In this document: positions 12,401 to 24,300 of the stretch, piece by piece
Layout: each line of letters begins with the position of its first letter
Numbering within the stretch: position 1 is the first letter of the stretch
Assembly (NCBI GenBank): GCA_024362935.1
Contig: JANCRA010000008.1
Span: forward strand, 35,248,557 to 35,312,556
Direction of reading: 5' to 3'
Length of the DNA stretch: 64,000 nt
Source of the DNA: Setophaga petechia
Lineage: Eukaryota > Chordata > Aves > Passeriformes > Parulidae
The notes under the pieces: generated by a model
The model's input: the letters and a program-made list of their open reading frames with translations, nothing else
Databases searched by the model: none
What the model was told of the DNA's origin: nothing
Program-made: the position numbers and the translations under genes

Positions 12401-15400
12401 AGGTGGTACATCTGAACCCTTCCTTTTGCACTCCCTGCCAGTTTCTTTGCACACCTGAAGAGCCAGGGAAATAGGGAGATTACTGTCAGCAAAACTAACC
12501 CTTATCGAAAACAAAGACACAAAAAAAGCAAATAAAATTGCAAAACATGTTTTATGAATGTTTGGTTTCCACTGTAGAGTCAGATCTGCTCCACTTCTGG
12601 GCTGTTCAGAGAGGCAGGAAATGGATCTGAGATGTAACGGGACCATCATTTTAGCATCAGCTGGGCCTGAGATTACCTCAGCAAATGGCTGCACTGCAGA
12701 TTCAGACCTGTTTGAGCCATGCCAGAGCTTCTCACTGCACAAAAGCAGCAGAATTCATCATCTGCTTTTGATCATTTCCTCTACCTCTGCTATAAAACTC
12801 AGAGTCACCCCATTATTGTGCTTCCATTGAAGGAAGTTCCCTGAGGACAAAGTGCCATTCAAACTGTAGAGAATGTTGTCCAAGAAAAGCAAAAATTCTT
12901 GGACTCTGATAAAATGCCTCTCCTTCAAGGAACTTTGTATTTATGTTGTAACACATGGAATTAGCCTTGCTTGTGTGCATTTTGCTGGGAAAAGAAAGAG
13001 GAGGGTGGTTTGTGGGAGATAAAAAGCTTGTTTCTCAGTTTGATAAAATGAGCTATTTAAACTGACTAAAGATTTTCCATTTTTTTTTCGGCCACCAATG
13101 AGAAAAATTCAGAGAAATTATCACATTAATATATGCAGGGATGAAACACAGCTTTCAGAACTTCTACCTTTCCCCTTTCACTTTTTTACCCATATATTAA
13201 AAACATTTATTAAACCATTTGTTATTCAGATTTGGGGTTTCTGTGAAATAATTTTCTATGAAATTGTCCTTAGAAGTATTCTCTAGAAGACATTAATGTT
13301 ATTTCAAGCTGCAACTAGATAGTAATAGTAGATGCCATGTAAAAGTGAAATATTGTATTAGCTGATAATTAGCTCTCTGGAAATATTAAAAAGTTTCCTG
13401 AAACACTTGAAGGCAGGAAGTCATGCCTCTCCACCAATTCTAAAGGAGAAATGATTTTTATTTTTGTTAAAGTGCAATTTGAAATTATAGGCTGTCCTTA
13501 ATAAGACTTGAGATAGCAGGCACAGTACACAAAAAAGACAGAAATGGATTTTATGACACTCATTTGAGGTATATTTTGAGGTGTTTGGTAGTAGCCATTG
13601 CAAGTGGTTGAACGGTTTATGAAATGGATGAAATAAAGGAAAGGTTTCTGTCTGTACTGACTGTAAAAGCACTCTGAGTTCTTTTGTTCCTTGCAGAGAT
13701 TGCATATATAAAATATGTGGCAATAAGGCAGTTCACAGAGACAAAACAAATTATTTTTCTCTATAATTTATTCTCTAAAATAAAGAAGTTTATTGATTTT
13801 TAGATTATAGAAGTTTAATTGGAATAAAGTAGATGTCTAAAACATCAATGAAGCACTCAGGAAAGTTAATCCATTTTTCATGACTCTATAAATAATTTCT
13901 TCTAGCTGTAAAAGCCTTCAATTACCCACCAGGAAATCAAAAACAATGGCTCTAATTCACTGAGGGATGCAAGTGATGTTCTTTTGCTTTTTTTTTCCCT
14001 GAAAGGGAATTCACTGCGATTCAGGGTGAACAAACTGTGCCATTTTTATCACACTTGTATAACAGTAGAGGAAATGAGTGGAGGTAAATCTGGTAAGGGG
14101 TGTCAAGGAACTTGATCTGCTTGTTTCTGGAGATGGGAGGAGTCCATTTTCCTTTTTCAGACAACAGAAGAAACAACTTAAACCAATGCACTTCCTTCCA
14201 CACCCATATCCCCCAACAACAAGCAAATAAACAGAATATGAAAACAAATGATAATAGTAAAAAGCACAGAAAATACCACCCACGTGCCTTCCCTGGAAGA
14301 TTATTATTAAAATTGTAAATATTCTGTCCTGTGTTTTGCTTTTTCCATTTTAGCTGAGGATGGTTTTTTGTTAGCATTCCTTATGTGGCCTCTCAAATCT
14401 CAGAAGCTGTTTGAGCAGCTCAACAGCAGTCCCTTCAAAAGATTTCCTTAACTCCAGCTGCTGGGAAAAGAGTCCTGACAAACCCACTGGAATGATCTGC
14501 TGAAGCAGGAAGGGGTAGAGAACTACCACCTCTAAAATGACATTCATCCTGTCCTCTCCCACTGCCTGTTAGTTAAGTGTTACTAAAGCAAGGCAGGAAA
14601 TGACAAAAAAGTGTGCCCACAGCACAAGACAATAAGCAGCAATCATATCAGAACATGGCATGTACAAAGCAATTACACTTCCTACAGACATTTGGAGAAG
14701 AGAGTGTGACATCAAAGCAAGGCACTTCACTGATGGCAATTTTGCCATTGGCTTTACCTGGAAAGAACTGTAACACAGATTTTAAATTCATTTAAATTAA
14801 TTATGAATATCTGCAGTTGTAGCACACAGGTAAGAGATGCTGAGGTGAACAAAGATGAATTAATCTCTCAGAAGGCTTGAATGTTACAGATATTGGTGGC
14901 TGGTAGCAGTTTAGCTAACAGCAAGATGGATAGCATGGAGCCATCAGCAGTAGAAAGGAAAGAAAAGTAATATAGAGGATCCACTTCACAGTTCCTGAAT
15001 GAAATCTCTGGATTTTTTTACATGTGGCTAGACCATCCAGTGCTCCAGTCATTGTCAACTATTGGTGGTCACACAGTGGCATGTGAAATCCAGAAACTGC
15101 AGCTCAGACACAAAAGAGATTCAAACCCGCTTCTGCCACCACAGCTTGCTGCCTTCTATGCCATTATTTTTCCTTTCAGTGCCTATTATAGCAGAGCAGC
15201 ACATAATGTGGAAGCATACAGTATGAGACAGTATTCCTGAGTTATGGTACTACTTCTCCATGAGCACTGCAAAAATTATTACCTTGCATGTAAATTTTTA
15301 GGTTTACTAGTACAGCTCTAAAAGGAGGGAAGTAAATAACAGAATACAAGTAGCTTTCTGGCTGGACAAAAAAATGGGAATTTAGGGAGCTGAAAATCAG

Positions 15401-15625
15401 CTGTGATTTAAAAGGAAGTTAACATACGAATTCAGCAGAAATGACAACTCTGCAGGTACCATACCTGGTGAAACATGATATCATACTTTTACATTAAGGA
15501 AAAATGGCAGCTTGCAAAACTGTGTTGTATGAACTACCAGCCTTCAGGCTGTAAGAGTAAAGCCAAAATAAAATTAAACATATACATATTCTCTATTTTA
15601 AGAGTCCAATTTAAAGGGAAACAAC

Positions 15626-15720
15626 TAATAAAACAAATTTAAAATAAACCAAGCCCAAACAAATAAAAAATAAAAACCCCAAAAAATAAAAAAAACCCAA
15701 CCCCCCCTAAAAAACAATTT
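15626..15720. repeat. A/C-rich low-complexity tract
   Basis: Long A runs are interspersed with C blocks, including AAAAACCCC and CCAACCCCCCCT. There is no regular period. No element is attached that I can recognise. Confidence 0.75.
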
Positions 15721-16920
15721 CATAAAGCAAATGACTTTTACCAGTTTTTCCAATTTATGTCTTTATAGCGTACTCCTCCCTGGAGCAATAATAATTAAAA
15801 ATTAGAAATTGTGAGGACTTTTACTCATTACTTTTTATACAGAACAAAGCAGTAATGTGTATTCCTTAGCTGAGTCCTTAGGCTGAGGTGTGAGATAACT
15901 CTTACAGAGCAGGTATGCTATTAACAAAATATAGACAGGTATTTATTCCACAACCAGAAAAAGAACTAAAATCTTTTATGTTATAGCTCACACCAGTGAT
16001 GACTGAACTATCCTGATTGTTCAGGACACTGATTCTTCATCACAAAATCACCATATTTATAGAACTTGCAGTTAAAATAATTTTCTTTATATAGTGTTGC
16101 AGCTGCAGACATGAGCACCACTAAAACACAGAAGAGGGAGCACTCTGTGATTCTTAGAGAGCTTTGTCTCTCCCATGATCTTTGCATTCTTTTAAGATTT
16201 TATATTTTCCTTCATAAGTGGGAGAATGGGATTGAGTTAGGTACTTCCACTTATGTCTCTTTGCAATGAATATTTAATGAAACACATTACTGGCTACAGA
16301 AGCCTCTAAAGCAGCTCAGAAATTGAGGTACTGCCTCAAAATGTCTGCCAGTCAGTACAACAATATCTGGTTTTATAAATGCACTTTGAAAAAACAATAT
16401 GAAACAAGCATTTTTTGCCTTTTGAGAACAACCATATACTAACAAAGGAAATTTTTTGGGATGTGAAATCTGTCTGTCCATTTACCTTAGAGGATAATCC
16501 TGAACTGAATTTAAAATGAGACTGAGGAGTTATCTAAATTTTAGAAGATATTCAGACTTGCTTCTGAGGGCTGTGAACGATATGCTTTGTGCCTATAAAT
16601 GTGTTTCTCAGACAATACCATGGGATTTCCATAGAAGCAATGAGCAAGGGGAAATCCAATTTTTATGTCTTTGGTAGAATGACTAAATAGCAATGACTCA
16701 GGCAAATGGACCATCATGATCCATTACAGAGCCATCCTATCCCTACTAAATTGTTACTTTAAGAGCAAAAATGAGAAAACATTAGCAGCAAGGAACACAA
16801 AATGCAGTGTTGCCTTTTGTATTGACCAGCTATTATTTGTCTTCATTTTAATTATTAATTGCCTTGAAAAAGCAGCAGAGGTGTATTAAAACATCTTGAA
16901 TTTTCTCCCCCCACAAAGCA

Positions 16921-17005
16921 AAGAAAAAAAGAAAAGAGAAAAGAAAAGAAAAGAGAAAAGAAAAGAAAAGAAAAGAAAAGAAAAGAAAAGAAAAGAAAAG
17001 AAAAG

Positions 17006-17037
<32 letters not shown>

Positions 17038-17038
17038 C
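16921..17038 (+). repeat. (AAAAG)n polypurine microsatellite
   Basis: There are roughly 118 bases of A and G only, with a pure core of AAAAG units from about 16957 to 17028 and GAAAAGA-type imperfections at the 5' side. On the DOK6-sense strand it is a (CTTTT)n polypyrimidine tract. Reading frames through it encode only Lys/Glu/Arg or Phe/Ser/Leu repeats and are not genes. Confidence 0.97.
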
Positions 17039-18059
17039 CTCTATATGCTGTTTTATGCGACAGCACCTTTGCAAGAAGTGAGCTGGGGGAAAAGGAAGCA
17101 TTACCTTAGTATTTTAACTTTGAACTGAGTAAAACAGGCAAATAGCTTTCTTTCTAAGTTTAAGAACAGTGGCACCATCTGACAGAAAGCTTTTCCTCCT
17201 TTCCTCAAAGTAGAATTCGGTTTTTGATTTACTGAGCATCACCTTTTGATCAAAGACTTTACATCTACTGTAGTCACTTCTGTGATTTCACACAAAATCC
17301 TTTCCAGTTCTTTTGATGCCCTATTTTTGCCTAACAAGAGCTTAATATGCACATGTCTTTAACTTACCAACTAGAAGCTATGAAACCAGTGAGAATAATT
17401 TCAAATTATGATCAATATGAAATCACTAAGACGGTGTGCCCCTTGCTCAATCCACCTGTGATGTAGGAGGAATAGGGCTGGGAGGATTCCAGCTTTCTAA
17501 TCTTTCTGCCTGGGATGCCATGCAGAGGGTAAAGCTCTCTTTTCATTATTCTGCAGTAACAGCAATCACTGTGCTTCCTGCTTTGTGCTCGAAGGTAAAA
17601 GCACATGGATGGAGTACAGTCCTTTTCTAGTGACAAAAGGGAGCAGCTCCTCAAACAGAGCCTCTCTTATTTTCGTCCCATTAGCGTCATCTTGTAATGG
17701 CTCTAACTCCTGCCTAACTAGAAACAACTAGAAAGCAGAGTTATTGCAGTAGGACTTGTCTGCAAATTAAATGATATTAAATGTGCATTTCCAAAGAGAG
17801 GTAGACTTAGTGATTATTTTTTCAAATTATGATGGCTGATATAAAGCACTTATTCAAATTTTGTTTCCTGTGTCTCTCTAAATTCTGCTATTTAATTTAT
17901 TGTTTTCTCTATATGCAACATTTAATATTATATATTCGCTTAGGAAGGTTGGTTTTCTTTTTAGAAAAATCTAAACAGCAAATAACAAAACAATCTAACC
18001 ACCAGCCTCTGTAAATATTATTTGCAGATGACAGTCTATAAATGATGAAAAAGAGATAT

Positions 18060-18140
18060 AGTTGACTTTTTTAAATTTTGAGAAATATTATTTTTATTAT
18101 TAAATTAAAATATTATTTTTATTTTAAAAATTTAAATATT
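18060..18140. other. Very AT-rich stretch
   Basis: There are about 80 bases made almost only of A and T, with repeated ATTATTTTTATT blocks at 18089-18123. It could be a matrix-attachment-like or easily unwound region, but no function can be read from the sequence. Confidence 0.5.
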
Positions 18141-19204
18141 GCCAAGCAATAGATTGTGCAAAACTTTTTGATTAGAAGATCAGATATAAATTTACTAAGG
18201 CTTCCTACAACACCCATTTCCATATTTCCATATCATGTTTTTTAAGTTCATCAGCAATATCATACATAAATGTTTTTCATTAAACATTAGAGAGTGATTT
18301 ACAGAAAATGCAAGATCTAATGTCACAAATCTTAAAAATGTTGTAGTAGATCTTGAATGTTTTTGAAGTTTAGAATTTCATTATTTTTTACCATAGAAGG
18401 CAGGATTTATTTCTTTGTTGGATTATTTCATATACCTAGACAGTCTCAGGTAAAAAAACCCCTCTTCCTCTACTATGTGTTCCTCAAGAGCCCATACATT
18501 TAAAAGGGGACTTGATAAAAAAAGGATGCTTTATAGAGCATAAACTAAATATTATTGAGGGAAATGAAGAGAAATATATGGAAGTATAGGAAGCTGTGAC
18601 ACACCGTTAACCATTTTATCACCTGTAATGTGTCTTGCTGGACTCCTTTGGCTGTTTACCTGTCTTAGAAACTCTAAATAAATCCATTTTTTTAAACTGG
18701 TGCTTTATCAGCTGGAATACCATTGCTGCTTAAAAGATTTTAATATCTCAGCTCCATTTATCACAGCTGCTGTCGTGTCACAGTACTTAGCAGAACGTCC
18801 TACTGTCATATGAGAAGTTAGCACACCTGCTGAAAACTGTGAATATTAATTGACTGTATCACAATGCAAGTTTTTTTCATGCACCAGAAAAGTGTATAAT
18901 TTGGATATAAAACATCTGGATGAGAACGACCTGGTCTGACCTAAAAACTGGAATTTTTTTCCCCCCAAGAGATTTAATTTCCTGATAAAACAATATTATA
19001 TTTCACATTCAGTTGCACTTTTTGCCAGACCGAGTTTTGCTGAGAATTAATTAGCCAAAGTCCCTCTCTTGTTTAAACATTCTTGATGCACTGAGTTACA
19101 TTTTTTTCCTCCCACCACCAAAACAACACTGAAGCAGCGCACAGCTTTTTGTGCACCCAGGCATCACTGTCCAGATATCAGCTGCAGACACAGGAATTCA
19201 CCTC

Positions 19205-19640
19205 CTTCAGGGGGATTGGACCTGAATGCCACCAAAATGTCTTTGTGCTTTGAAAGAAAAAGCTGATTGAGGCCCCAGTGCCCCGGTGCACCCCCAGGGA
19301 AGGCTCAGAGCCTCAGGGTGCTGCAGCCACACCCCGCGTGTGCTGGGGTCTCTTGCGCGCAGAGTCACAGCCGAGTGCGGGGCCAGCAGCATAAAAAACC
19401 TGCTCAGCCTCATTCAGTAATTGGGGATCTGGCTGCAGCTTCCCAGAGCTGCAGCCAGTTTTCCTTACACTGTCCACTGCCCAGATAATTGGTGTGACAT
19501 TTCATTTCTCCCTTCGCCAGGAGAAGACACTCAGGCAGAAAGTTCTCTCTTCCAGCCCGTGCCTGCGGCCCCGAGGAAAAAGGGCAATTATGTGTCATGG
19601 TTCAGAGGGTGACACCTTTTCCAGGCTGGTCAAGAGCAAC
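19205..19640. promoter_or_regulatory. CpG-richer intronic block, candidate regulatory element
   Basis: This block in an AT-rich intron contains clustered CpGs (CCCCGCGTG, TTGCGCGCAG, GCCGAGTGCGGGG, CCTGCGGCCCCGAGG). Next to them are motif-like stretches: CAGTAATTGG and CAGATAATTGG (homeodomain-like), and GGTGTGACA (T-box half-site-like). No splice-flanked coding exon was found in it. Regulatory function is inference from composition only. Confidence 0.35.
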
Positions 19641-20060
19641 CTTCCCCTTCTCTATCACCCTGCTGACAGCGAGACATGATAGAAAAAGAGACCGAGTGTG
19701 TTTCCTGCAAATTCATGCTGTTAGGTAGTTATATGCAGAAAAAAACCTGCCAGTTGGATAATTAGGGATGATGCCTGTGGTGCCTTTCCTTCCTGCCCAT
19801 TTTGATGCCTAAGCAGAATTTCTTGCCAAATACGTGGCCTGTAGGTTTAACTATTTCAGATAAACCAGTGGATTAATACTGACCTTCTAGATTAGAAATT
19901 GTAGCACTGTTTGCTGTTTCTCCCTTTGTCATTCTTGCTCTTTGTTAGTCCTTGGGGAAAGGGATAGTTTATATCACTGCATTTCAGTTTCATATTTTGG
20001 TTTATATCTTGAATTTCTGAGAATTTTCATCTCTCTTTCACTTTAGGAGAATCTCTGTAT

Positions 20061-20196
20061 TTGAATAAAAATGTAAAGGACTATAGAAATTCTGAAAACG
20101 GAGTTAAAATATGAAACACAAAAAGTTATTTTAACCTTGTACATTAGATTTAAGTCACAATAAGATTTGTTGGACATGAAACTGCCATAGTACTCC
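20061..20196 (+). repeat. Divergent direct repeat, copy 1
   Basis: This segment aligns with 21240-21373: both have TTGAA..., AATGTAA(A/G)GGACT, TCTGAAAAC, AGTTAAAA, TATTTTAACC, TACATTAG and a shared end TGCCA(T/C)AGTACTCCTT. I estimate about 70 percent identity by eye over some 135 bases. It matches no repeat family that I know. Confidence 0.7.
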
Positions 20197-21239
20197 TTTT
20201 TTTAGCATTCACTGGCTGGAACAGGAAAAAAAGATTACATCTTCAACAAGACAACAGATTCAACCCAAGTAAGAAACATAGAAAAATTGTTCCAACTGAG
20301 CATTTTTACAGTCAAGACATCATAAGAGTGATGTGATGAAATTAAATAAATAAGTAGAAGTTAAGGAGTACCAACTTTATAGGAGCTGCTGCAGTATTGT
20401 CTTTCATACACAGCTTCCCTCAAATAAAGAAAGAAGAAATAAGGGGAAAGGCTTTACCCTGTAAGCTACTATAAAATGTACAAAGACAAGCTACATTCAC
20501 CGGAGGGCAACCCAGCACTTTCCACCATGGAATGTTCTGTTTTATAAATATTTATATATCTATAAGCTGGCTATAGTCAGATTCTCCAAAGCTCATAAAC
20601 AGAACAGCAACAAACATGGCAGCTAAGCTATTCCAAGTGAAACAAATTTGGAGCATCTCAGAATAAAAATAAAGACCAATAGGAAATGCCTCTAAGGTTT
20701 AAAACAGCATAGCAGCATTTAAAGCCTTTATTTTCTTTATTGTTGCAGATATCCATAAGAACAGATGGTTTCCAAAAGATGTGTTTCCATTTAGGCTTCA
20801 GCCGTACTGTATTTATGAGAATGCATAGTCACAAGGCATATGCCACCTGGCTTTGAGCTGTGATTCGTTCAGCTGCAGAATTGTATTAGGTGAAAACCTT
20901 CTGCAACACTGAAGAGGTTGCTGGATTTTTGTAGGAGTAAGAGTCCTGCAGTTTGAAGCATTCTACCCTGTTTCAGGAAGGATAACTATACGTGATATTG
21001 TGTTCAGAAGAAAAAGTAAGAAGGTAGAAAGAGTAAGTGGTTCTTGTAGACTGAGGGAGTAGCTTGTAACTTGGTTCTCATTGACAAAGACTAGGGGAAA
21101 AAAATCTCACATTCTATATAAACAGTGAGAAGAAATGAGCTCATAAGCTCATGAAATCTGGTCCTGAAGTCTCATATCTAACCACATATATAATGCATGG
21201 CCCATAAAAGTCACTTCTTTCCTTCTGAAAACATGTACT

Positions 21240-21373
21240 TGAAATGCAAATGTAAGGGACTGCAAAAGCTCTGAAAACAAAGTTAAAAAATTGACCACAC
21301 AAAGATATTTTAACCTATACATTAGGGTTGGCATTCAAGATTGTTGGTTGTGAAATTGCCACAGTACTCCTTC
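21240..21373 (+). repeat. Divergent direct repeat, copy 2
   Basis: This is the partner of the segment at 20061-20196, in the same orientation and about 1.18 kb away. Similarity fades at both ends. It could be an old local duplication, two copies of an unrecognised dispersed repeat, or the flanks of an eroded element; the sequence between them shows no obvious mobile-element coding. Confidence 0.7.
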
Positions 21374-24300
21374 CACTACAGCTCAGCACCTGCTCAGTTG
21401 CTTATTGCTATTCTTTATATCTTATGGTTATTTTCTTTATGTACAGAAAAGCTGTAAGTGCATTTTAAGCCATGTTTTCTCCTTTCAGCCATAGGTTTTG
21501 AACGATCTTTGTGGAACATATTAGTTCTGTTTGAGTCCTGGAAAAGAGTTGAAGGTGGAAGAAAATTAATCAAAGACTTCTTTTTGCATTAATCCACTCA
21601 GGGGGTGATACACAATTTCTAAGGGCTGAAGCACAGACAGCTGCATGAAGTAGCTGCAAGATAAGTTCTGGATGGATACAACCACACTGGTGACAGAACG
21701 AAGCAAAAAGAGGAAAAGTGACCTGTTATTTTAGTCCCAAAACAAGCTGCCAACAAGGCTTTCTCCCCTCTCTTGTCCAATGCTCCTCGCTGAGAATCCT
21801 GTGATCACAGCCAATGTATGGTTCTGGAAATATTTAATGTAAGAAAAGAGGTTTTTAAATTTCTGTATTCTAATGAAAGCTTAAATTTGATGACATATTT
21901 AGACAAGCACAGGATTTCACCTGTCTATCCCACATTCTTAGTGCTGTGGACTCCTTATAGAGTCAAGGAAAGCAAACTTTTGGGGAAAACAAAGCAAGCT
22001 GGAAAGGTTAAATTCAATAAAAAATATCCTTTGCTTATCAAAGAGTGAAGAGTCATCCTTCCATCTGAAACAGATAGAAATAAAAATCTTTCTGTTACAT
22101 CTGGCTCATTTGGTCTGGTTAATCTCCACAGTCTTGCAAAAGATTTCTGCCAAATATGACTGTGAAATTTAACAAATTACAGCTCAAAAGGGGGAAGATG
22201 TACTGACATTTTTTGTCATTGTTACATGTACTTGACCACATTCAGAAGTGAAGAATGTTTTCACTTTAGAAATACTTGAAAACATACTTCTTCAGATGCT
22301 TAGCTTGCAGGAAAAGTGTAAACAGTGTGTTGAGATTCAGCAGAGATATTTATAGCCATGCTAAAACAAACAAACAAAAAAGGCCAAACCCCAACTTCTT
22401 TCTATTTTGATACCAAGTAAATGTACAGACAGCCTACATGGAGTGTAATGGATCAGTTATTGACAAGGTGATTTGCTTTGACTGATCAGTCATATAGGCC
22501 GGTCTTGGCAGCCTCTGGACTTTGAATTCCTTTCTAGATATATCATACAAGTTATATTCAAGGAATTAGATAATATATTCCCAAGAGAGGTATACATATC
22601 ATTAAACAGTTGTCTTATTATATAGAAATTATTTTTTTCCTTAGTATTCTCCCTATGAGCTGGGAAAAGCTCCAAGATATGCTAGCAAAGAACACAGAAT
22701 AAATCTACTACTGAAAGGCTTTTCTCTTTAAATGCAGGAAGACTTTTGAAAAGAAATTGAACTGTATCTTCAAACTCTTTACAAAATGTTCATTTATTTT
22801 CCCAGACTTCCAGCACATACAACTATTGCAGATATATCCCACACGGATGTATCTTGTGGGAATTTTCACTCCAGAAATTGAGGTGAGCAGTCACCTGTAT
22901 TTCACACAACCCACTAAATGCAAAGGAACACCTTTTATTCACTCAGCTACTACATGCTCAGACTACTAGTGTAGGTGTAGAAGTTTGTGTTTATAACAAC
23001 AGCATCAGCTGGACTCAATGCTACCCTTCCATCAGGAATAGGTTAGGGAGAATGGTATATTGGAAATAATTCTGGAAATTTCACCAGGGGGAAGAAGTAC
23101 AGTCTGAAAAAAATTATACATCTGTGTGCTAAATCTATGCCATTGCAGTACCTTGGTGCAGCTGGCAGCTGCCCAGGGATCCAGTTTAAGGAAGATTCCC
23201 TCAACACAGAAAAGTAACAGAACAGGGAACTTTTTATCTTTCCTGGCCAGCTCTGCTGGTTCAGGGAAGAGACAGCGCACTGACAGTGCTACAATTCAAG
23301 CTGCCACTTTCCTAACAGGTTAAATAGTGAGCATGCTCAAACATTTGTGACCATGCAGAATGAATATTTGCCATTTCCTCATGTGGTAATTCCCAAAATG
23401 CTGGTCACTGCCTCGATAAAAAATACAAAGGGCTTGGGTGTGCTTTATTTCTGCATCCCCTCCAATCCAAATCAGCACTTTTGGTGGCATTACATTTACC
23501 AGACCTAACTCACACAAACTGAAATTGCATGGGAGCACTGTTTCTTGCTGTAGGATTTTTTTTAAAGACAGCAGATGCTGTGCTCCAACTTCTGCTTATG
23601 TCAAGGATACTTTCATATCCTCTCTTTTTGTTGATTGATCCTCTCAGTGTTGTACTAAACAGCAAATCTTAATTGCCTGGCTCTGAAGCCACACCATGTT
23701 TAGTTGGATCCATTAAAAAAAAAAAAAAGGTCTAGAAAGTGTTCCTTTTTTTTTCTCACATGACAGAGTATTCCAATTTAAAAAGTGTTTATGTTTCTAG
23801 GACACAATCTCTCATCCAGGCTTATGTAGATTCGTCCACCATGCATAGCCCCAGAAAGATGTTAAAAAGTCTGAAAGTGCATTGAATAAGAAGGACATTT
23901 AAACCTACTTTCCTGGTATTAATATTATTATAGCATTAATATATAAAGTAATATTTATATATTAGTTACCCCATTTTCTAGTATTAATAATGAGCAGTAT
24001 GGCCATATGACTTCAGGTATTGCATAAAAGTACAGACTGACAGCAATAACAATATTTATTTTTTACTCTACCATTAAACAAGCAAGAAGAACCTTTAGAA
24101 TGAATTGTGTAATTGGAAAGTAATGAATGGTAGCATAGATGTTTTCCCCCTACATACTTTGCCTTAGAATAACTCTGAGGCAGGAGCACCGTATGGCTAC
24201 ACATACAAACAAAATGTTACAACAGTGACACTGTCTGCTAACAGTGTGGGAATTAAAAAAAACAACATTTAGCAATTCATGTGAGAACTTCACAAGAACT

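Noticed and set aside
12383..12742. 119-codon open frame on the minus strand with a hydrophobic stretch
   Set aside because: No family resemblance, no promoter or splice context and an overlapping plus-strand frame of similar length. Consistent with chance in a GC-moderate patch.
14021..14377. 118-codon open frame on the minus strand
   Set aside because: Low-complexity Phe/Leu/Ser/Cys composition typical of translated T-rich DNA; overlapping frames are equally open.
14380..14560. Possible minus-strand CR1 or coding exon (LRKSFEGTAVELLKQLLRF-like reading)
   Set aside because: The translation looks protein-like, but no canonical splice pair or CR1 3' block could be placed and I recognised no family.
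16848..17101. Open frames of Phe/Ser/Leu or Lys/Glu repeats
   Set aside because: They are translations of the (AAAAG)n microsatellite.
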